From the NCBI RefSeq assembly GCF_050306235.1, contig NZ_JBLWFH010000004.1:248001-312000 (forward strand): a stretch of 64,000 nt of DNA. Reading direction: 5' to 3'. This DNA is from Glaciecola sp947496235 (GTDB lineage: Bacteria; Pseudomonadota; Gammaproteobacteria; Enterobacterales; Alteromonadaceae). The notes under the pieces were generated by a model that had not been told where the DNA came from, ran no database searches, and was given only the letters and a program-made list of their open reading frames with translations. This document shows, piece by piece, positions 9,248 through 18,483 of the stretch. Each line of letters begins with the position of its first letter. The stretch's first letter is position 1. The position numbers were made by a program, and so were the translations under genes.

Positions 9248-10045
9248 TTACTCACCAATTAATGCAGTACGTAAATCTTGCGCTGGATAATGAAATGGAA
9301 CGGGCCCGTCCGCTTTTCCTTCCAAAAACTGTTGTACTAAATCCGAATCAGATTGGCGAATTTCATTAGGCGTACCCTCACCAATGATTTTTTTGTTCGC
9401 CAAAATATACACATAGTCAGCAATACTCAATACTTCTGTCACATCGTGCGTTACCACTATGCTGGTCAAATTAAGCGCTTTATTTAACGACTTAATCAAA
9501 GACACAAGAACCCCCATAGATATTGGGTCTTGTCCAGCAAAAGGCTCATCGTACATGATCAAATCTGGATCTAATGCGATAGCTCTTGCTAAAGCTGCTC
9601 TTCTCGCCATACCACCTGAAAGTTCACTCGGCATTAAATCATAAGCACCACGTAAACCCACAGCTTCTAACTTTAGATACACTATTGTACGTATAATATC
9701 TTCATTTAGATGAGTATGCTCGCGTAATGGAAAAGCAACATTATCAAACACCGTCATATTGGTGAAAAGAGCACCACTTTGAAACAACATGCTCATGCGC
9801 CTACGCAATTCGTAGAGTTTATGTCGGGAGACTTTATGCACATTGCTACCCTGAAAAAGCACCGAACCGCTATCTGGAGCAAGCTGACCACCAATAAGTT
9901 TTAGAAGTGTCGTCTTGCCTATTCCACTCGGCCCCATGATTGCAGTGATAGCCCCCTTTCGCACATTCAGTGAAATATCGTCATAAATCACGCGCTCTCC
10001 CCGAGAGAAGTGCATTTTATCGACGGTGACTATTGATTCTGCCAT
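9248..10045 (-). CDS. mlaF: Mla transporter ATPase MlaF
   Basis: Cytoplasmic ABC ATPase energising phospholipid movement by MlaFEDB. Walker A (GPSGIGKTTL, near residue 39), ABC signature (LSGGMARRAALARA), Walker B (LIMYDEPFAGQD) and the switch His (VVTHD) are intact in 265 residues. First gene of the minus-strand operon, with a long non-coding region upstream, where the operon promoter should lie. Confidence 0.97.
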   Translation of the reverse strand: MAESIVTVDKMHFSRGERVIYDDISLNVRKGAITAIMGPSGIGKTTLLKLIGGQLAPDSGSVLFQGSNVHKVSRHKLYELRRRMSMLFQSGALFTNMTVFDNVAFPLREHTHLNEDIIRTIVYLKLEAVGLRGAYDLMPSELSGGMARRAALARAIALDPDLIMYDEPFAGQDPISMGVLVSLIKSLNKALNLTSIVVTHDVTEVLSIADYVYILANKKIIGEGTPNEIRQSDSDLVQQFLEGKADGPVPFHYPAQDLRTALIGE

Positions 10046-10511
10046 GTTGCTTGCGAAGTCCTTAAATTAATAAAAAAGGGAATCTCAAAAATCTTAACTT
10101 TTGTGCCTAGAATGAGTCTTTACTGAGAAGGAAGTTCAACATTGACTATTTTATAGACAACGTTTTGGTACCCAATGCGCTTAATCACAAAGTTTCAATA
10201 TAACGCTATTTTACCTTATTTCAATGAACTAAAGTTAAAATTAATTGTTAATTTTTGTAAGAGAATGTTCGATTTTTTGAAACCATTAGGGATTTTCTAA
10301 CTTGTATGTAAAAATTCGCACCCGCAATAGGGTTGAAATCAAATGAACCTAGGGATAGAAGAAATGTCAAAATTTAATCATCGTTTTTCAACTTATGCTA
10401 GTATACATACTATGTGTGCGGGTTAAAAACACCGCAAAACAATAACTAACAACGAATATTTGATTGAATTAATTTATCGAATAACCAAGCAATTCTGACA
10501 CTAGAGGTCTC
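10046..10511. other. Divergent intergenic region between mlaF and yrbG (466 bp)
   Basis: AT-rich DNA that must carry promoters for the mla operon (minus) and the yrbG-kds-lpt-rpoN cluster (plus). A TATACA-like -10 candidate lies near 10401. A 27-codon ATG frame (10343-10426) is too short and unsupported to call. I see no RNA gene or clear repeat here. Confidence 0.5.
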
Positions 10512-11468
10512 GTGTTACTAAACATAACTATTTTTATTATTGGATTAGCGATATTAAGCTGGAGTGCAGATCGCTTCGTTTATGGCGCCTCAGCTTTAGC
10601 AAAAAATATTGGTGTATCGCCAATGATGATAGGCTTAACTATCGTTGCTATGGGCTCATCAGCCCCAGAAATCGTAGTAAGTGCAACCTCATCCATGGTT
10701 GGAAAACCGGACACCGCAGTGGGTAACGCGTTAGGCTCCAACATTACCAATATCGCTTTGGTACTTGGTCTAACTGCGATAATTAAACCCTTGTTGGTTT
10801 CTTCAACCACACTCAAAAGAGAATTACCTGTTCTGCTACTTGTGACCTTGTTAGCCGTGTATTTCGTCGCCGACAGCCATTTAACTAGAATAGAAGGGAT
10901 TGTTTTAATTACGCTTTTCGTTTTGGTCATAGCTTGCATGGGTGTCTTATCATTTAAAGTGGATAAAGGCGACCCTTTGGTAGCTGAAACGGATGCTGAA
11001 ATCCCCAACAATGTACCTACATCAACCGCCGTATTTTGGGTCGTCGTAGGATTAATTTTGTTACCTACAAGTGCTAGTTTTTTAGTTGATTCAGCGGTTT
11101 ATATCGCAAAATATTTTGGCATCAGTGACTTGGTTATAGGCTTAACCATTATTGCTATTGGCACGAGCTTACCAGAACTCGCAGCAAGTATTGCAGGTGT
11201 CGCTAAGGGTGAAGATGATCTTGCATTAGGCAATATTATCGGATCTAATATATTTAACATTTTGGCTGTTTTAGCTATGCCAGGTTTAATAATGCCATCT
11301 GAGTTGGATGGTTCCGCTGCCAATAGAGACTCTTTAGTCATGTTAGGGCTTACTATATTGCTATTTGTGTTTAGCTTTAAATTGCGCGGTACGAGCCAAA
11401 TAAATCGAATAGAGGGAGGCGTTTTCCTTTTATTCTTCCTTGCTTATCAATATATGTTGTTTATGTAA
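10512..11468 (+). CDS. yrbG: Calcium/sodium antiporter YrbG (CaCA family)
   Basis: The 318-residue multi-pass membrane protein carries the two inverted alpha repeats of the CaCA superfamily: VAMGSSAPEIVVS with GNALGSNITNIALVLG, and AIGTSLPELAAS with GNIIGSNIFNILAVL. These form the ion-binding core of Ca2+/Na+ exchangers; the substrate here is inferred. It starts with GTG, with AGAGG 7-11 bases upstream. kdsD begins two bases after its stop, and E. coli has the same order. Confidence 0.92.
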   Translation: MLLNITIFIIGLAILSWSADRFVYGASALAKNIGVSPMMIGLTIVAMGSSAPEIVVSATSSMVGKPDTAVGNALGSNITNIALVLGLTAIIKPLLVSSTTLKRELPVLLLVTLLAVYFVADSHLTRIEGIVLITLFVLVIACMGVLSFKVDKGDPLVAETDAEIPNNVPTSTAVFWVVVGLILLPTSASFLVDSAVYIAKYFGISDLVIGLTIIAIGTSLPELAASIAGVAKGEDDLALGNIIGSNIFNILAVLAMPGLIMPSELDGSAANRDSLVMLGLTILLFVFSFKLRGTSQINRIEGGVFLLFFLAYQYMLFM

Positions 11469-11470
11469 AA

Positions 11471-12430
11471 ATGCCATATTTAGAATCTGCTAAACGAACA
11501 TTTGAAAATCAAATAGAGGCGCTTACTCACCTTTCCCAACATCTAGGAGCGCCTTTCAACCAAGCCTGTGATCTTTTACTTTCATGTGCTGGAAAAATTG
11601 TTGTCACTGGAATGGGGAAATCCGGGCATATCGCCAATAAAATTGCAGCTACGTTGGCCAGCACAGGTTCACCTGCTTTTTTTATGCACCCAGGTGAAGC
11701 TAACCATGGCGATTTTGGTATGTTGGCTGAAAATGATGTTCTTATTGCGATATCCAATAGCGGAGAAACCTCTGAACTCATAGCATTGTTACCCGCGATT
11801 AAACGCATCAAGGTGCCCATAGTCGCCATTACGAACAATCCCTCTTCAACACTGTCTAAATTTGCACAAACTACGCTGGCACTGCATGTAAAGCAAGAAG
11901 CCTGTGCGTTAGGATTAGCGCCGACTACCAGTACTACAGCAACCTTAGTTTTGGGCGATGCACTAGCTATCGCTTTGCTCGAAGCTAAAGGGTTTACGGC
12001 TGAAGACTTTGCCTTTTCTCATCCTGGTGGCGCTCTGGGTAAGCGCTTGTTATTGACAGTCGAAGATATTATGGTCGGTCCTGAAGACGTGCCCAAATCG
12101 AATCCTCAAGACCTGTTAAGTGACGCGCTGTTAGAGATATCTTCAAAAGGTTTAGGCTTAACCACAATCGTTGAAAATGACGTTATGATTGGTGTTTTCA
12201 CGGACGGCGATTTAAGGCGAGCCCTGGATAAAAATATTGATATTCGAGTTGCTAACGTCAATCAAGTTATGACCGCCAAAGGCATAACAACTACCCCAGA
12301 TGCACTTGCAGTGGACGCCTTAAATATTATGCAAGAGAAAAAAGTTAACGCGCTCATTGTTGTGAATGAAAATCATCAACCCGTTGGCGCACTCAACATC
12401 AATATGTTGTTGAGAGCGGGAGTAGTGTAA
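11471..12430 (+). CDS. kdsD: Arabinose-5-phosphate isomerase KdsD
   Basis: Converts ribulose-5-phosphate to arabinose-5-phosphate, the first step toward Kdo for LPS. The 319 residues have an N-terminal SIS domain (GMGKSGHIANKIAATLASTG, then SNSGETSELI) and two C-terminal CBS domains (about 205-318). Abuts kdsC without a gap. Confidence 0.95.
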   Translation: MPYLESAKRTFENQIEALTHLSQHLGAPFNQACDLLLSCAGKIVVTGMGKSGHIANKIAATLASTGSPAFFMHPGEANHGDFGMLAENDVLIAISNSGETSELIALLPAIKRIKVPIVAITNNPSSTLSKFAQTTLALHVKQEACALGLAPTTSTTATLVLGDALAIALLEAKGFTAEDFAFSHPGGALGKRLLLTVEDIMVGPEDVPKSNPQDLLSDALLEISSKGLGLTTIVENDVMIGVFTDGDLRRALDKNIDIRVANVNQVMTAKGITTTPDALAVDALNIMQEKKVNALIVVNENHQPVGALNINMLLRAGVV

Positions 12431-13000
12431 ATGGCACAGTTTTCTAAAAACACTGTTGATACACTTTATGGCCCAGTTGATGCTGATATCTTTGCGATGT
12501 GTAAGGATATTCGACTACTTGTGCTAGATGTGGATGGAGTTCTGTCTGACGGCTTTATCTATTTGGGTAACCAAAACGAAGAATTGAAAGCCTTTAATAG
12601 CAAGGATGGTTACGGCGTAAAAGCACTTGCAAATAACGGAGTAGATATTGCTGTCATTACCGGCCGTCAGTCACAAATCGTCGAAAAAAGAATGACATCA
12701 CTGCGCGCCAGATTTATTATACAAGGCGAAGAAGAAAAATATCAGGCACTACAATCATTGATGCAAACTCACGGAATTTCGCAACATGAAATAGCCAGTA
12801 TAGGTGATGATGTACCAGATCTTGGTTTGTTTTCTTGTAGCGCAATTAAAGTAGCCGTAGCAGATGCTCACCCTAGTGTTAAACAGCAAGCAAACTTCGT
12901 AACCTCTCTGCCGGGCGGTAAAGGTGCTGTGAGAGAGTTTTGTGATTTAGTGTTACAATCGAAAGGGCTGCTTGATAAAATACATGGTGCTAGTATATGA
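12431..13000 (+). CDS. kdsC: 3-deoxy-D-manno-octulosonate 8-phosphate phosphatase KdsC
   Basis: HAD-family phosphatase that releases Kdo from Kdo-8-phosphate. The nucleophile motif DVDGVLSDG (Asp33, Asp35), the ITGRQS motif and GDDVPDLG are all present in 189 residues, close to the usual 188. Overlaps lptC by four bases (ATGA), so translation is likely coupled. Confidence 0.95.
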   Translation: MAQFSKNTVDTLYGPVDADIFAMCKDIRLLVLDVDGVLSDGFIYLGNQNEELKAFNSKDGYGVKALANNGVDIAVITGRQSQIVEKRMTSLRARFIIQGEEEKYQALQSLMQTHGISQHEIASIGDDVPDLGLFSCSAIKVAVADAHPSVKQQANFVTSLPGGKGAVREFCDLVLQSKGLLDKIHGASI

Positions 13001-13557
13001 ACAGAATTGGCTGGAGCATAGCGTTAATATTTTCAGCTGTTATTGGTCTGTATCTAGTGATTCTTTTTGATGAAGAAGAAGCAAAAACCAAAGCGAATGA
13101 AGATTTAATCGTTGTCCCAACCTATCAAGTCGTCAATTTGAATAGTAAAATATTTGATGATAATGGTATTTTGAGTCATCAGGTAGCAGCAACCAAAATG
13201 GAGCACTACCAGCCTTTGGGATTTATGGTATTTGATAACCCGACTTACACTGTATACATGGAAACTGGTGAGCCTTGGCAAGTCACCGCTGAACAAGGTA
13301 CCTTATACGAGAACAGTCGCATTCAACTAGAACGCAACGTCAAAATACTAAATCTCAATGAGCAAGAGTATGTCAAAGAAATTAATACTCAATACATTGA
13401 AATTAATTTAAATGACAAAACCTTATTATCTGACGAACCTGTTGAAATTGTTGGTGAAAATTTTAACGTTAAGAGCATTGGCATTATAGGTAATCTAGCA
13501 ACTCAAAAATATGAGCTTAAACAACATGTACGCACTTTTTATTCTCCTCAAAGCTAG
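12997..13557 (+). CDS. lptC: LPS export protein LptC
   Basis: Bitopic inner-membrane protein that passes LPS from LptB2FG to LptA. The 186 residues have one N-terminal transmembrane helix (WSIALIFSAVIGLYLVILF) followed by a periplasmic beta-jellyroll (LptC/OstA-like). Identity rests on topology, size and position between kdsC and lptA. Confidence 0.92.
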   Translation: MNRIGWSIALIFSAVIGLYLVILFDEEEAKTKANEDLIVVPTYQVVNLNSKIFDDNGILSHQVAATKMEHYQPLGFMVFDNPTYTVYMETGEPWQVTAEQGTLYENSRIQLERNVKILNLNEQEYVKEINTQYIEINLNDKTLLSDEPVEIVGENFNVKSIGIIGNLATQKYELKQHVRTFYSPQS

Positions 13558-14122
13558 TGGTAAACGCTTGGTCAAATGCGTACCAGTGATCTGTCTTGGG
13601 CTTTGTCTTAGTTTTATGCTGAATGCCCAAGAGACCAGTCAAGAGCAGCAAGATAGCACTAGCTTTGATTCCATAGTGACAGATTTTCAAAAAGACATGA
13701 ATATTCGCTCGGATGATCAAGAACTGGATGGTAAAGCAAAAACCTCTATTTTGATCGATAACGTGGTGATTCAACAAGGTAGTCTGGAAATCAAAGCAGA
13801 CCGAGTAGAAGCCGATGCATCTAAAGGTAACGAGGTTATTACCGCCACCGGCAAACCAGCCAGCTATCGTCAAAGGCTTGAAGATGGCTCCTATGTAAGT
13901 GCGCTGGCAAATGCTATTGTATACAATGTCGCGACCAAGACCATAACTTTAACCGGCAATGCTGAGATAACCAAAGATCAATCAAAAGTAACAGCCTCTT
14001 CTATAACTTACGACATGTTAAATGATAAAATCAATGCAAGCTCTGATGGTAACAATGAAGGCAAAGTAAATACTGTTATAAGCTTTGGTGACCAAGACGA
14101 AAACGACGAAGGTGTAAATTGA
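13511..14122 (+). CDS. lptA: Periplasmic LPS-bridge protein LptA
   Basis: Forms the periplasmic bridge carrying LPS to LptDE. The 203-residue reading has a signal peptide (VPVICLGLCLSFMLNA, cleavage near residue 39) and the OstA-like beta-jellyroll (IKADRVEADASKGNEVITATGKPASYRQ). The called start overlaps lptC by 47 bases; an in-frame ATG at 13526 is an alternative that still retains the signal peptide. Neither start has a strong ribosome-binding site. Confidence 0.92.
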   Translation: MSLNNMYALFILLKASGKRLVKCVPVICLGLCLSFMLNAQETSQEQQDSTSFDSIVTDFQKDMNIRSDDQELDGKAKTSILIDNVVIQQGSLEIKADRVEADASKGNEVITATGKPASYRQRLEDGSYVSALANAIVYNVATKTITLTGNAEITKDQSKVTASSITYDMLNDKINASSDGNNEGKVNTVISFGDQDENDEGVN

Positions 14123-14847
14123 GTAGTACCCTGTGTGCAAAACATTTAGCGAAATCCTATAAGTCTAGACAGGTTGTTAGAGACGTTAGTTTGGAAGTGT
14201 CCACGGGGCAGATTGTTGGTCTCTTGGGCCCTAACGGCGCAGGAAAAACCACTACCTTCTATATGATTGTCGGCCTAGTCCCGCTAGACAAAGGCGAAAT
14301 TTCCATCGACCAAAATGAGCTCACTTATCAACCTATGCATGAAAGAGCCAGACATGGCATTGGTTATCTTCCCCAAGAAGCATCCATTTTTAGAAAACTT
14401 TCTGTGTTTGAAAATATCATGGCGATTTTGCAAACTAGAAAAGAGCTTAGTGCTGAGCAGCGAGAACAGAAAGCCGATGAGCTTTTAGACGATTTTAACA
14501 TCAATCATATCCGAAATAATTTAGGCATGAGTTTATCCGGTGGCGAGCGCCGCAGAGTAGAAATAGCAAGAGCTTTAGCCGCAAACCCCAAGTTTATTTT
14601 ATTAGATGAGCCCTTCGCAGGTGTTGATCCTATTTCTGTTAGTGATATAAAGAAAATAATTTATCAGTTGAAAGAAAGAGGGATTGGTGTCTTAATCACC
14701 GATCATAATGTAAAAGAAACCTTAGATGTGTGTGAAACTGCATACATTGTAAGCCATGGCTCTTTGATTGCTGCTGGTACAGCAGAAGAAGTATTAGCAA
14801 ATCAAGAAGTTAGAGACGTTTATCTAGGAGAGCAGTTCTCTTTGTGA
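14119..14847 (+). CDS. lptB: LPS export ATPase LptB
   Basis: ABC ATPase of the LptB2FG complex. Walker A (GPNGAGKTTTFYMI), signature (LSGGERRRVEIARAL), Walker B (FILLDEPFAGVDP) and switch His (LITDHNV) are intact in 242 residues. Starts with TTG, overlapping the lptA stop by four bases. Its membrane partners lptF and lptG lie elsewhere in this window (48047-50198). Confidence 0.97.
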   Translation: MSSTLCAKHLAKSYKSRQVVRDVSLEVSTGQIVGLLGPNGAGKTTTFYMIVGLVPLDKGEISIDQNELTYQPMHERARHGIGYLPQEASIFRKLSVFENIMAILQTRKELSAEQREQKADELLDDFNINHIRNNLGMSLSGGERRRVEIARALAANPKFILLDEPFAGVDPISVSDIKKIIYQLKERGIGVLITDHNVKETLDVCETAYIVSHGSLIAAGTAEEVLANQEVRDVYLGEQFSL

Positions 14848-14915
14848 TAAAGTGGTTAACAACTTTTTAGCGAACTTAATGAAATCGCAATTTTTAGTGG
14901 AAGTGTAAAATAGTA

Positions 14916-16412
14916 ATGAAACCTTCGTTACAGCTTAAATTCAGTCAGCAGCTCACCATGACGCCGCAATTGCAGCAGGCAATTAAGTTATTGCAGTTAT
15001 CCACTTTGGATCTTCAACAAGAAATTCAAGAAGCATTAGAATCTAACCCGCTTTTAGAACTTACCGAACACAATCCCGAGCAAGACGGCAAACAACAGCT
15101 AGATAACAATATCGACAAAAATGTTGATAACAATGGAGAAAAGCTCACTGAATCAGCTTCTGCCAGGGAAGAAACCCTTGATAGCCATGATGCCCTAGAG
15201 AAAGGTGATATTCCTGATGATTTACCCGTGGATACTTCTTGGGATGAGTATTTAGGTTCTAGTTCGGCTCCTATCAAAATGGTGGGTTCAAATCCTGACG
15301 ATGATTACGTATATCAAGGTGAAACCAGCGACTCCATTCAAGACCACCTGCTTTGGCAAATTGAAATGAGTCATTTTTCAGATAACGACAAAAGTATCGC
15401 TATCGCTATCATTGATTCCATTGACGAAGCTGGCTACCTCACCGTAAGTTGTGAAGAGATTTTAGAATCGTTAGACAACGAAGAAATTGAACTTGATGAA
15501 GTTGAATGTGTATTAAAACGCATTCAACACTGTGACCCTGTAGGCTCAGGTGCCAGAAACGTACAAGAATGTTTGCTGATACAGCTAAATCAATTTCCTG
15601 TGGACACACCTTGGTTGAAAGAAGCAAGAGACTTAATTCAAGAATATTCAGACTTGCTTGGTGGTAAAGACTATCGCACCTTAATGCGAAAAACTAAATT
15701 GAAAGAGGAGCAACTGCGTGAAGTTATGAAGTTGCTTAAAACGCTAAATCCGCGACCTGGTACAGCCATTTCAACCAAAGAACCAGAATATGTCATCCCT
15801 GATGTAAATGTGTACAAAAGCAAAGGCGTGTGGATGGTTGAATTAAACAACGACGCCCTTCCTGCCCTTTCGGTCAATGACACTTACGCCAGTTTAGCGA
15901 AAACCACAAAAAACCCAACTGAGTCTCAATTTATAAAATCCCACCTGCAAGAAGCAAAGTGGTTTATAAAAAGTTTAGAATCACGAAACGAAACCTTATT
16001 AAAAGTGTCACATTGTATAGTGACAAGACAAAAAGAGTTTTTCGAAAAGGGACCTGAAAAAATGGTGCCCATGGTACTCAACGATGTAGCAGAGATGGTG
16101 GATATGCATGAATCGACAATTTCACGTGTTACCACCCAGAAATATATGCATACACCTAGAGGTATTTTCGAACTGAAATATTTCTTCTCAAGTCATGTTG
16201 CAACGGACTCTGGCGAAAACGCCTCATCTACTGCAATTAGAGCTTTGATTAAGAAATTAGTGGCTGCAGAGCCTGCGGCTAAGCCACTGAGTGATAGCAA
16301 AATTGCGCAGTTGCTCGCAGAGCAAGGAATTCAAGTTGCTCGGCGAACCATTGCAAAATACCGGGAATCGTTAAACATTCCCCCATCAAACCAACGTAAG
16401 AGTCTGATCTAA
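14916..16412 (+). CDS. rpoN: RNA polymerase sigma-54 factor RpoN
   Basis: Sigma-54 directs transcription from -24/-12 promoters with enhancer-binding activators. The 498 residues contain the Gln/Leu-rich region I (QQLTMTPQLQQAIKLLQLS), an acidic region II, the core-binding domain, the HTH (VAEMVDMHESTISRVTTQKYM) and the RpoN box (ARRTIAKYRE). Followed by hpf-ptsN-rapZ-ptsO, the usual arrangement. Confidence 0.98.
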   Translation: MKPSLQLKFSQQLTMTPQLQQAIKLLQLSTLDLQQEIQEALESNPLLELTEHNPEQDGKQQLDNNIDKNVDNNGEKLTESASAREETLDSHDALEKGDIPDDLPVDTSWDEYLGSSSAPIKMVGSNPDDDYVYQGETSDSIQDHLLWQIEMSHFSDNDKSIAIAIIDSIDEAGYLTVSCEEILESLDNEEIELDEVECVLKRIQHCDPVGSGARNVQECLLIQLNQFPVDTPWLKEARDLIQEYSDLLGGKDYRTLMRKTKLKEEQLREVMKLLKTLNPRPGTAISTKEPEYVIPDVNVYKSKGVWMVELNNDALPALSVNDTYASLAKTTKNPTESQFIKSHLQEAKWFIKSLESRNETLLKVSHCIVTRQKEFFEKGPEKMVPMVLNDVAEMVDMHESTISRVTTQKYMHTPRGIFELKYFFSSHVATDSGENASSTAIRALIKKLVAAEPAAKPLSDSKIAQLLAEQGIQVARRTIAKYRESLNIPPSNQRKSLI

Positions 16413-16442
16413 GACTTATACAACAAAAGAGGGCCTAGCATT

Positions 16443-16730
16443 ATGCAAATTAACCTAACTGGTCATCACGTTGAAATCACTGATTCTCTTCGTAATTATG
16501 TAGATACTAAGTTTGAAAAGTTGGAACGTCATTTTGATCACATCAATAATGTTCATGTGATTTTAAATGTGGAAAAGTTGAATCAAAAAGCAGAAGCCAC
16601 GTTACACTTGAACGGTGGTCAAATATTTGCTGATTCAGAGCATACCGACATGTATGCAGCCATTGACTCGCTGATAGATAAATTGGATCGACAAGTCATC
16701 AAACACAAAGAGAAACTAAAACGCCACTAA
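16443..16730 (+). CDS. hpf: Ribosome hibernation-promoting factor HPF (short form)
   Basis: The 95-residue protein starts MQINLTGHHVEITDSLRNYV and has the beta-alpha fold of HPF/YfiA, which binds the 30S decoding region in stationary phase. Its length marks it as the short form, which acts with RMF to make 100S dimers. Thirty bases after rpoN, with AGAGGG upstream of the ATG. Confidence 0.94.
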   Translation: MQINLTGHHVEITDSLRNYVDTKFEKLERHFDHINNVHVILNVEKLNQKAEATLHLNGGQIFADSEHTDMYAAIDSLIDKLDRQVIKHKEKLKRH

Positions 16731-16737
16731 GTGTTGT

Positions 16738-17181
16738 ATGATAATTTCAGACATAATTTCACTTGACCGCACCAAATGTGCGGTTGAGTGCCAAAGCAAA
16801 AAACGAATTTTAGAAATCATCAGCGAGATTGCGGTAAAACAAAATCCCTCACTCGATCAAGTTGATGTGCTTAATAGTTTATTAAGCCGCGAAAAAATGG
16901 GCAGCACAGGCATTGGCAACGGCATTGCAATTCCTCATGGTCGCATAAGCGGAATCGACAATGTAATGGCCATTATTGTGACCAGTGATTCAGGCATAGA
17001 CTTTGATGCTATCGATAATCGCCCGGTGGATATTTTCTTCGCTATTTTAGTCCCCAAGGAACAAGCCGAAAAACACCTCGCATCTTTAGCCGCTATTGCT
17101 AGAAAATTAGGTAATAAAGATATTGTTAAAGCGATACGCAGTGCTGAAAATAAAAATCAAATAATTGCCGCATTAGCCTAA
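16738..17181 (+). CDS. ptsN: Nitrogen-related PTS EIIA protein PtsN
   Basis: EIIA-Ntr is the terminal phosphate acceptor of the regulatory PTS (PtsP-PtsO-PtsN) linked to potassium, nitrogen and envelope control. The 147 residues include the phosphorylatable His67 in AIPHGR. Starts seven bases after hpf and forms a unit with rapZ and ptsO. Confidence 0.94.
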   Translation: MIISDIISLDRTKCAVECQSKKRILEIISEIAVKQNPSLDQVDVLNSLLSREKMGSTGIGNGIAIPHGRISGIDNVMAIIVTSDSGIDFDAIDNRPVDIFFAILVPKEQAEKHLASLAAIARKLGNKDIVKAIRSAENKNQIIAALA

Positions 17182-17242
17182 CATTTCATTTCTTTGTGGT
17201 AAGCTAGGAAAAAGTTGCAACTGGCAAAGTGGACTAGCAGTA

Positions 17243-18121
17243 ATGAAATTACTTATCATCAGTGGCCGCTCAGGGTCAGGAAAATCAATCGCGCTGCGAG
17301 CGCTCGAAGATTTGGGTTACTACTGTGTTGACAATATTCCCGTCAACCTTCTCCCAACATTAGTAAACGCCATCACCGACGAATATGACCAGGTCGCAGT
17401 GAGTATTGATGTGCGCAACCTTCCTAGAGTACAAGAAGAGGTTGGCGACGTACTTGATTACTTACCGTCTTTTTGGGAAGTCACCATAATCTTTTTAGAT
17501 GCCAGTGATGACGTATTGATTAAACGTTACAGCGAGACTCGTCGTTTACATCCATTGTTTAAACTCAGTAACAGTTTGACCGAAGCTATTCAAACAGAAC
17601 GAGAAATATTAGCCCCTGTTGCTGAAAGTGCAGATTTAACCATTAATACAGACCATTTGTCGGTGCATGAACTGGCTGAATTAGTCAGAGAAAGAGTACT
17701 TGGTAAAAAAACCACAGATTTAGTCATTGTATTTGAATCCTTTGGCTTTAAATATGGTTTACCCAAAGACTCAGATTATGTATTCGACGTAAGATTTCTG
17801 CCTAACCCTCATTGGGACCCCGATTTACGCCCGCTAACTGGATTAGACGGTCCTGTGGAAGTGTTTTTAGCCGGGCAACCCTTAGTGATGAAATTCATCT
17901 GGCAAGTTCAAAACTTGATCACCACTTGGCTACCACACTTAGAGCGAAATAATAGAAGTTATGTAACCATTTCTATCGGCTGTACAGGTGGTCAACATCG
18001 TTCCGTATTTGTGGCGCAATCTTTGGCTGATGCATTCAGTGCCAGTCATGGCGATGTGCAAATAAAGCACCGAGAACTAAAGCGCGTTAAGGGTGAAACT
18101 AACCCCATGAAATTGGTATAA
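17243..18121 (+). CDS. rapZ: RNase adapter protein RapZ
   Basis: RapZ in enterobacteria binds glmZ-type small RNAs and presents them to RNase E, tuning glucosamine-6-phosphate synthesis. The 292 residues have an N-terminal P-loop (SGRSGSGKS, residues 7-15) and the C-terminal conserved stretch SIGCTGGQHRSVF. Whether a GlmZ/GlmY pair exists in this organism cannot be seen here. ptsO follows nine bases later. Confidence 0.94.
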   Translation: MKLLIISGRSGSGKSIALRALEDLGYYCVDNIPVNLLPTLVNAITDEYDQVAVSIDVRNLPRVQEEVGDVLDYLPSFWEVTIIFLDASDDVLIKRYSETRRLHPLFKLSNSLTEAIQTEREILAPVAESADLTINTDHLSVHELAELVRERVLGKKTTDLVIVFESFGFKYGLPKDSDYVFDVRFLPNPHWDPDLRPLTGLDGPVEVFLAGQPLVMKFIWQVQNLITTWLPHLERNNRSYVTISIGCTGGQHRSVFVAQSLADAFSASHGDVQIKHRELKRVKGETNPMKLV

Positions 18122-18130
18122 GGATTACAT

Positions 18131-18403
18131 ATGCAGATTCGACGCAACGTCACCATTGTCAATAAACTAGGTCTGCACGCAAGAGCCGCCACTAAGTTGG
18201 TGCAACTTGCTAATCAACATCAATCACAGATCACCCTGACACAAGGCGATAATACAGCGCCTGCTGACAGTGTTCTAGCGCTCATGATGCTTGAAAGTAG
18301 TCAAGGTAAAACGGTCGAAGTTTTATGTGACGGAGATGACGCTGAAGAGGCTATGGAAGCCATAGTTTCGCTTATTCAGAATAAATTTGACGAACAAGAA
18401 TAA
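18131..18403 (+). CDS. ptsO: HPr-like phosphocarrier NPr (PtsO)
   Basis: The 90-residue HPr-fold protein carries the active-site His16 in NKLGLHARAATKLV. It relays phosphate from PtsP (EI-Ntr) to PtsN. The Ser46-type kinase site of Gram-positive HPr is not needed in this branch. Last gene of the rpoN cluster. Confidence 0.94.
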   Translation: MQIRRNVTIVNKLGLHARAATKLVQLANQHQSQITLTQGDNTAPADSVLALMMLESSQGKTVEVLCDGDDAEEAMEAIVSLIQNKFDEQE

Positions 18404-18483
18404 ATCTAAAGAAATCAAAGATTCACAGCACATTTTTAATAATTAATGGTATAATCTTGGAAAAATAATCAAGGGGAGATTGT

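Noticed and set aside
10343..10426. 27-codon frame upstream of yrbG, possible leader peptide
   Set aside because: No terminator/antiterminator structure and no regulatory codon run; yrbG has no known attenuation.
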